NCBI GenBank assembly: GCA_000827265.1
Contig: KN834777.1
Location: 198,951 to 262,950, forward strand
Source: Collybiopsis luxurians FD-317 M1
Lineage: Eukaryota; Basidiomycota; Agaricomycetes; Agaricales; Omphalotaceae
Length of the DNA: 64,000 bases
Reading direction: 5' to 3'
Every line of letters begins with the position of its first letter. Positions within the stretch are counted from its first letter, which is position 1. Both the position numbers and the translations under genes were made by a program. Of the stretch, positions 57,345 to 64,000 are shown piece after piece. Below the pieces are notes generated by a model. That model ran no database searches and was not told the origin of the DNA. It saw only the letters and a program-made list of their open reading frames with translations.

Positions 57345-59787
57345 TTAGTCTCGAGCTCCATGATCCCTTAAGTACCGTGCTACATCCTTGTTCTTCTGGG
57401 CAAGTGCTGCTTTCAGTGCTGTTCCATATTGCCCTCCTTGGATATTAACATCTGCACCTTTTTCTACTAGGAATTTTACAATGTCCAGCCTTCTATTGAA
57501 AGCAGCTGCTTGAAGTGCTGTTCCATAACGCCCTCCTTGGATATTGACATCTGCGCCATTTTCTACTAGGAATTGAACAATATCCAGATGTCCCTGGAAT
57601 GCTGCTGCTTTCAGTGCAGTGCCATCATTCCCCCTGTGGAAATTGACATCTGCATTATTTTCCACTAAGAATTTCACAATATCCAGGTGCCCATGCCAAG
57701 CCGCTGCTTGCAGTGCAGTGTTGCCATTTACTGCCTGTTTATTGACATCTGCCCCATGTTCTACAAGCAACTTCACAATATCTAGACTCCTACAGGCTGC
57801 AGCCTGTAATGCAGTGCCAATTGGGTCTCCTGTTGCATTGACATCTACCCCTTTGGTCAACAAGAATTGGACAACATCCCCTTTACCACTATATGCTGCC
57901 TGTTGGAGTGACCTTTGACATTCCTCAGTTGAATCAACCTCAGAGCCAATGGTATTTTCAAGCAAGTATTTAACCAGGTCCAATTTTCCCTCCCCTGCAG
58001 CAACCTCTGTTGCACTTGCATCAGATCTATTATACTTCTTCTTTGTTGCTCCATATTTGACCAAAATTTTAGCAGTACCCAAATGGCCAGATTTGGAGGC
58101 CTCATATAATGCATCAGAATACCAATCAACTGCTTTGGGAAACTTAGTTTGGTGCTCCTCCATTATTTCAATGAACCTTATCAATACTGTTTCATTGCTG
58201 TCTGCGGCAGCCTTCAGTAGCAGATTCTTTATCATCTCCTTATCAAATTCTGGAAAGGAACTATGATCTGGGAGTTGAATCCACTTGGAAATAACGGAAT
58301 ACCAGACTTTGGCATCATAGCTGCTATAATCCTTGATTTGTGCTAGAGCATTGCAAATTGTTTGAGACAGCATGGTGATTTGCTTTGATTCAAGTTTAAA
58401 TTTCAGCACCGTGAGCACCTGTTGGTGGTAGTGCGCAGTATCTCCAGTCAAGATTACAGTAAAAATTCCTTGCAGGGCCTGAGAAACAATCTCTTGAATG
58501 GATGAATTTGACTGTAAAGTACACATCCATGCAATGATATCAGCAGACACAATGATGTCATGCAAATGCCATTTAAGCAAATTTTGCTCAGCGTCTTTCA
58601 AAGACTCAGATACTAGTAGACCACTTGAGTTAGAAAATAGACTCTTAAAAGAATTGTATGGATGCAATATGTAATTCACTGGTTTGAAAAGCAGGGGTAT
58701 CCTGTAAGGGCATTCCAACCAAATTGGTGTTAAGAAAATGCTCCCTAAGTACATTGAAAATGCAAGGATTGTAACTGTGACTACAATCCAGCATAATGGC
58801 TGGTAAAGTTCAGCCACATATAATGAAAGACCAATAAAAAAAAGTCCTAAAGATGCATGGAGAATAAGAGGTAAGATTCCAATGATCTCTGGAACCTTCC
58901 ATTTCTCTAGTCCTGAAAATCTAAACTGTCTAATAACAGCTTTTTCTTTGGCATTTCCAGATGATACAGAACTGTATGCTTGAAGCCATTGCTTCACCAA
59001 TACAGAGAGGAGAGCAGTGGCAAGTGACAGAGAGAGACTTGCAAAGAATAGACCATTTATCCACAGGTCATTTTTGCTTGGGGAGGCACTGTTTAGATCA
59101 ACTGAAGCAGATGGGATAGTCTTAATCTCTGTTACATTTCCTGCTGCTCTGAGCAACTTGACTTGCTCCAAAAGCAATGCAGCAGTAATATGACCATAGT
59201 CAGGCTGGAGAGAATCTACAGTTGCAACAGCAAATGTGGTTACAACTGCAGAAAAAAGTGCAGCCTGTAAATTTTACAGAAATCTTTTTAGTCTGTGATA
59301 TAGATTTGTTAATGCTTACTGAACACTTACAAATATTAGGAGAGAGTCAATAGTATCTTTGAACCCTCTCAACATGTCGTCATCATAGTTTTCAGCCTCA
59401 TCCAGATAGACCTTCCAGAACCGGGCATTTTCCTTAAATTCATCACCCAAAGGATCTGGGGGATATTTTTCTGCGTAGTTGTATGACCGAGCTTCTGCAT
59501 CCAATCCATCAAATGGCTAGCAATCACTAGGAAATCATGCTATACTTACCGGTATATGATGATTGAGCTGGGGGAATACCAAAGAAGTGAGCTCCCTTGT
59601 TCTTCTTCTTGGGCCCTGGCGAGGATGCTGAACCGTCTTTTGGAATGGTATAATCGTGTGAAGTGTGCTCGGCGACGGGGCCATGAGTAGTGCCCGTATG
59701 AGCATCTTCCATTTCCACAGTGACATGTTTTTCTTGCAGTGCTTCATCTGCACTGGCATTTGCAAGGGACTGCTCCTTGTTCGACAT
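57345..59787 (-). CDS. DUF6535 membrane protein with ankyrin repeats, copy 5 (intact, most diverged)
   Basis: Exons 59550-59787, 59331-59494 and 57345-59264 join to 773 codons. The start MSNKEQSLANASADEALQ aligns with MSNQEQAALANTSTDEPP of the others. Exon 2 reads ARFWKVYLDEAENYDDDMLR, and four hydrophobic segments follow (AALFSAVVTTFAVATVDSLQ at the exon 3 start). The ankyrin block ends DVARYLRDHGARD. Exon 1 is 15 bases shorter than in copies 2-4, and the middle region has its own variants (SEKWHLHDIIV-type sequence in place of the copy 3 and 4 text). It lies next to the intact phosducin-like gene and may be the oldest lineage in the array. Confidence 0.87.
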
Positions 59788-61508
59788 AGTGATGCAGTAA
59801 TTGGGGTAGGGAAAAGATTGAAAAGTCAGACGTTCCCCGGGAACTTTATATGCCACACAAACTTGCCTCGTCGATTCCCGCTGTCACCGTACTCCACCCT
59901 CCATATTGCTGTCAAAAATTATTCCATTGACACATATTTCTCACGTCTACTTATCCTTAGTGCCGCGGTTCCCTGCTCGCTCCTTGCTCAATATCTACGT
60001 CCACCCCGTCATCTCACCCCTTACTAGCTACCACATACTCAGTAACAAAACGGTGCTCACTACGGAGTTCCAGTCTGCTTGCTTACTCCTCCTTCATTAT
60101 TAACTCCCCATAATCGAGGTGTAGCCTTAATTTGCCAATCAAAACTTTGGAACAGGGGTCGATAACTGCTGGACTGGTCGCGATGGGCTCGGTAATGGCG
60201 CGTAACGGCGAGGAGAAAGGTGATGGAAGGCCAGTGGAGTGAAATTCGGCAAGAAGGTCGTGGTCATGTAAATCCATCTCGCCTACTGATTAATTTGTTC
60301 CGAGTAATGGCGGAATGTTCACAAGGTATGACGTAGAGTTAAATAAGTTGTCGCGGGGCCCGAGTTTACAATAACAGGAGCAGCGGACGTTGGGGCTGCA
60401 TTTTATGCTATTTTAGCAACAATACCGGAGGGATAATCGGCTCCGTTCCAGCTGGGACGGGGCACTTCCTAAATTAGGAACATTTGGCGAACCACAGCTA
60501 TGTGTTCTTTACGTGTTCAAGACGGACGTTGAATTGACATTGGAGTGTCCTGACATCTGGGAAAGAGATCAATCCCGAATACCGCAGACACAGTACTGGT
60601 GTCGGCCCCAATCCTGACTCAATTCGGACTCCACTTCCATGCCCATTCGCACATAAGCATATGCACTCATTCTAAAAGAAAAGCAGCCATACTGGCTTAT
60701 TTTATGGACGTCGGACCCATCTACCTTCAGTGGATTGAAGCGCAAGCTCCTATGTACCACATATGTCAACCTTATCCTTAGCATCACTTCCGAAGCACAC
60801 CGTCTCCACTCACACATAAACTGTTGTACGGTTGAGCAATAATGTACATTTTCGAAATTCCTGCCTACTCCTACTCCACCGCCACTTTCATCGCTCTAAA
60901 TTAAAACAATCTCTCTAACGTTGTATGCATTGTTGCTGAGGCGGGTACATTAATTAGTGCGAGGCCTTGTATTGTATTTCGAACGCTACCGAAGAGTTAA
61001 ATTCAAAAGCAGTATCGGGTAAAGGACATGCAGCTCGAACCCATGAGGGATCTTTTATGTAGACAGCAGAGCGCGAGGCAATATGCATCGCACGGGAGGT
61101 GTGGCTAGATGGCAGGATGACGAATTCCCTTTGGGTCTGAGGGGGGGCGCGCAGTTTATCACAGCGAAGTTGTTTGAACCTGGTCGATAGTGAGTTCAGA
61201 GGTGCTTTGAATCGAGGGAATGAGGGCAAGGTATAACGGATGCCTAGCATTAATCCAAGTTGATCCTGAATCAGAGCCAGTGTTTTTTGTACGATTTACC
61301 GTTTGAACCCCCTCCAGCTGCGGTAGTACGAGGTTGGTAAACGCAGCTTTGACCTTTAAGCGCTCAACCAAGATTCGCCGGCCGGTCCGTCGGCTCTAAC
61401 GGGGATCATCGTGGGCGCGCCGTCGTTCACTTTTCTTGTTTCACCACCATCTCCTCAGTAAACCCCTACACACCGCATCCCTCTCTACTTCCCTCTCCGA
61501 CAAGAAAA
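59788..61508. other. Intergenic region between ankyrin copy 5 and the intact phosducin-like gene
   Basis: About 1.7 kb, CpG-containing. TATAAAG for ankyrin copy 5 is at 59844-59850 on the minus strand. The right 400 bases (from about 61080) match the phosducin upstream region of the array units (AGATGGCAGGATGACGAATT, GAAGTTGTTTGAACC, TTTGACCTTTAAGCGCTC). A minus-strand frame at 60083-60277 and others here are not supported by any family. Confidence 0.45.
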
Positions 61509-62666
61509 ATGGTATTTAATCTAATATTCCGTTCTGTATCCACTTAACTCACGAGACGTTCAAGTATTCAGATATCGAAGCCTTGGTTCTTTCTGGTGAA
61601 CTATTCAACGGTCCAGAACGCTCATCGTCACCGACTAGATCAGAATCTCCATCTTCAGACCATGGATGGCACGATGAGGACCTTCAGAACTTTACGGATG
61701 AACACAAGTCATCTCCAGAACCCACGCATGATCCTCAAGAGTCCATTGGAATGGGTCCAGGCCGTACCGGTGTCAAGGGTGTCATCAGAGATCGAGACGA
61801 AGCGGAGGGAATAAGCAGACAGAGGAAGAACCAAGAAATGGAGGAATTAAGGCGGAGAATGGAGAAAAGTAGTCTTGGGGGTAAAACGTTCCTCGAAGAG
61901 GAAAGGGAGAAGGGTCTGGACGAAAAGATGGATGAATTGGTAATGAAGGAACGGGAGAAGGAACGAAGGGATGTCTTTGGGCGTGTTAGGGAGGGAAAAT
62001 TTGGTCATTTGCGAGAGGTCGATGTGCACAATTATCTCAGCGCCGTAGAGAAGGAAGAGAGGGGCGTCTGGGTCGTAGTTCATTTATATGATCCGGTAAG
62101 TTGGGATCAAGCCTCCCTAAAACCAAGCTGAAAATTTGATTTTCAATCAGTCTTTAGACCGATGCTTCATTTTGGATGACACGCTGGCTCACCTAGCTCG
62201 AATGTACCCCGATACCAAATTCCTCCGATGTCGTGCTGCAGCGCTCGGATTCGCATCTACCTCCAAGCCTAAACCTGCTCCAAGTATCAAACGACCTCTG
62301 AGATCGATACGAGACGATGATGAGGACGATTTGTTTGACGACCGAGATTTCCGGGACGATGAGGACGAGGACCGGGACGAGGAAGACAACGTTGATCTCG
62401 ATATGCTTCCCACTATGCTTGTGTACCGCGACGGCGAGCTTGTTCACAATTGGGTCCGGGTAGATTGGGAAGCGGGAGAGGCCGGCGTCGAGGAGCTGTT
62501 GGAAAAGTGGGTTTTCCTTGTTTACACGGGTCGCTTCTCTTGCTCATTTCCTTTGATATCCAGATATCATATCCTCCCCAAACCGGAAACATTCTTTGGT
62601 AATTTCTCAGTACCAAGTGATGGGGAGGATGACGAAGATTTGATCTGGAGCGATGAGGATAGTTGA
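61509..62666 (+). CDS. Phosducin-like protein, intact
   Basis: Four exons (61509-61511, 61565-62095, 62151-62506, 62564-62666) give 330 codons. The first exon is only the ATG, spliced (GTATTT..TTCAAG) to YSDIEALVLSGELFNGPERS; this choice is the only one that keeps the frame. MGPGRTGVKGVIRDRDEAEG and SLGGKTFLEEEREKG precede the thioredoxin-like phosducin core (EGKFGHLREVDVHNYLSAVE, VWVVVHLYDP). The next exon has LDRCFILDDTLAHLARMYPD, an acidic run (RDDDEDDLFDDRDF) and MLPTMLVYRDGELVHNWVRV. The last ends YHILPKPETFFGNFSVPSDG and an acidic tail. Phosducin-like proteins help the cytosolic chaperonin CCT assemble G-beta-gamma. Its partial copies recur through the array to the left. Confidence 0.9.
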
Positions 62667-62916
62667 TCGCATTTCTCTCTCTCTTTTCCTCTCTCTGGCC
62701 TCTCGATACTCTGTTTGTCGTGTCACGGATGATAGATCTTTTGCAACGGACAATTGTACAGGTACACATTTGCCTTTCAGTAATTATAAAAACACATTCG
62801 TAAGTAGAAGTAGGATACCCGGGTATCAGTGGAAGATTGTGGACTATATCTACGATTCTTCCTAGTTCTTTTTCACGCTCGCCCTCGAGCTGCCTCGTCC
62901 AACGCAATCCTTGGAG

Positions 62917-64000
62917 TTATTTAGCAGACAGCCTATCATCAGGATGAATCCGCAGCACGACACTAAGGAATTCGTATAGTTCAGATGTATCTATCCCGAG
63001 ATCTTCCAGTAGAATATGTTCTGGAGCAGTTCGATCCTGAACTTGAGATCTAATTATCTCATTGAGATGGAGTGGAAGGGAGGCGGCTGGGAATCTGCGT
63101 ACTGTCGTTTTCGTCAAAGAAATCATAATAATGGCACCCAGTCCTGAAGAGAGCAAGGAGCATAGCGTTCGTCATTCCTTTATATATCTATATCGACCAT
63201 CGATGTCATCTGAGCCAAATGTTACCGTCTGCGGTGTCATTGCCTATGAGCAAAGAGTTTCCCGATGAGTAACTCGAATATCTAGACAACTAAACTTTAG
63301 GGTGATCTCGATGTTTTAATGAGGAGAAAGCGGAAGGCGAGGCGGAAAGCACTTACATTGAACGCAGCCAAGGTTCCAAATGTCGAGTTTAGCACCCTAG
63401 TAGCATCCTAATACTTAGGACCTCTAAACTGCGGACTGAAGCAGGCTGTATGAGGCGATCCGTCTCGGTTCCTATACTAATAGGCACTGCCACGTAGTAC
63501 AGGGCATGGAGTTAGAATCGGTATCGATATACAAGCTCATGCCCATCTCAGACTCACCAGTTCCATAGTCAATGTGAATTACACTGTCATCTTCTGAAAG
63601 TCGTTCCTCGTCTAGAGCGCTATTGGAATCCGAAGCACTTGGTCGGAATAAGATGTTGGCTGGTTTAATGCCTTTAAAAAGCCGCAGATTTTGCTCCTTT
63701 TCGAGTCAAGCTGAAGTATCATAATAACGCGCCAGTTTGTGCCACTTTACAATCATCGTGAAGCACTTCAAGAGTACGGAGCAACTGCCTCGTTACATGC
63801 CTTACCAGCCGGAGGGACAGGACAGAGGTCTTTGAGCATCCCCTACTTCGTCTGGGGGCCCAGAACATCAGTGACTACACAGAGATGTTTCTCCTTCCAT
63901 AAGGGATGGTAAAGTGGTCATGGAGACGTGAAGACTTTGCGCCCTGCAGTGTTGACGATTTTATCAAGCTGTTTTGAGCTTCATAACGCGTGATTCATAT
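62917..64000 (-). pseudogene. SRPK-like protein kinase, partial and probably decayed, runs off the window
   Basis: Minus-strand blocks read in kinase order: CVVTDVLGPQTK (hinge region, near 63880), LVRHVTRQLLRTLEVLHDDC (helix E), IKPANILFRPSASDSNSALD (after the catalytic loop), DDSVIHIDYGTGESEMG (DFG-like DYG), KLDIWNLGCVQ (helix F) and, at 62917-63156, LPLHLNEIIRSQVQDRTAPE to LRIHPDDRLSAK (end of the C-lobe). The catalytic loop reads AQTG before IKPAN where active kinases have HTD, the DYG block ends in stops, and frames change between blocks. It resembles fungal SR-protein kinases but is probably a pseudokinase remnant. The N-terminal lobe lies beyond the window. Confidence 0.6.

Larger units (their letters stand above)
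21779..59787. repeat. Tandem segmental array (five units; phosducin fragment - B - Sec14 - DUF6535/ankyrin)
   Basis: Homologous blocks recur in the same order and orientation. Sec14 copy starts are 22176, 29969, 39301, 47765 and 55606, giving spacings of 7793, 9332, 8464 and 7841. Subtracting the two elements inserted in unit 3 (about 1755 bp with TSDs), and the MITE plus the gap-associated duplication between Sec14 copies 3 and 4 (about 590 bp), gives about 7.6-7.9 kb per unit. Unit 1 is truncated on its left next to the copia element. Plus-strand phosducin, B and Sec14 blocks converge on the minus-strand DUF6535/ankyrin gene. Similarity continues into intergenic DNA, so whole segments, not single genes, were duplicated. 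Confidence 0.9.

Noticed and set aside
60083..60277. 64-codon minus-strand frame in the intergenic region before the phosducin gene
   Set aside because: No homologue in other units, no recognisable domain and no splice partners; chance openness is sufficient.

Overview
The window looks like a filamentous basidiomycete chromosome segment (probably Agaricomycetes). Short GT..AG introns break every recognisable host gene. Ty3/gypsy chromovirus, Ty1/copia and Tc1/mariner-type elements are present. The host genes are a phosducin-like protein, Sec14-like lipid-transfer proteins, DUF6535 membrane proteins with ankyrin repeats, and an SRPK-like kinase. No tRNA, rRNA or CRISPR was seen. There are two N gaps (10220-10431 and 40874-40904), each flanked by a near-identical duplication, and one isolated N at 41373.

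Left part (1-21.8 kb) is a transposon-rich, CpG-poor graveyard. It holds a degraded multi-exon gene (457-1982), a dead Tc1/mariner transposase (2187-3276), and a complete Ty3/gypsy element on the minus strand with both LTRs and a 5-bp target duplication (3773-10052). Next come a second gypsy 3' end fused into an inverted repeat (11046-12443), a decayed coiled-coil gene (13064-14712), a decayed gene resembling exonuclease-domain/Cys-rich basidiomycete proteins (15540-17200), and a complete but dead Ty1/copia element with a 5-bp target duplication (17342-21773). Nearly all premature stops here are TGA where the family has Arg, as expected from CGA->TGA at CpG. The copia LTRs differ from each other only at former CpG sites. 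This is the footprint of a CpG-directed mutational process, methylation-linked deamination or a RIP-like system.

Right part (21.8-60 kb) is a tandem segmental array. The unit is about 7.6-7.9 kb after later insertions are subtracted. It carries, left to right, a truncated phosducin-like pseudogene (+), an unrecognised gene fragment 'B' (+), a Sec14-like pseudogene (+) and, convergent to it, a three-exon DUF6535-ankyrin gene (-). Sec14 copies start at 22176, 29969, 39301, 47765 and 55606. The five DUF6535-ankyrin copies end near 23922, 31692, 41417, 49500 and 57345. All Sec14 and array phosducin copies are broken. Three of the five DUF6535-ankyrin copies (31692-34175, 49500-51956, 57345-59787) keep complete spliced reading frames of 789, 780 and 773 residues. 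One has a single stop and one has lost most of its membrane domain. This suggests the membrane-ankyrin gene is what selection has kept, by birth and death within a repeat array. Three younger non-autonomous DNA elements inserted into single units, and the other units give the empty sites: a 701-bp Mutator-like element with a 9-bp TSD, a 1043-bp TA-flanked element, and a 219-bp foldback MITE.

Right edge (61.5-64 kb): an intact four-exon phosducin-like gene (330 aa). It shares its upstream region with the array units and is probably close to the source of the phosducin part. A degraded or partial SRPK-like kinase on the minus strand runs off the window.
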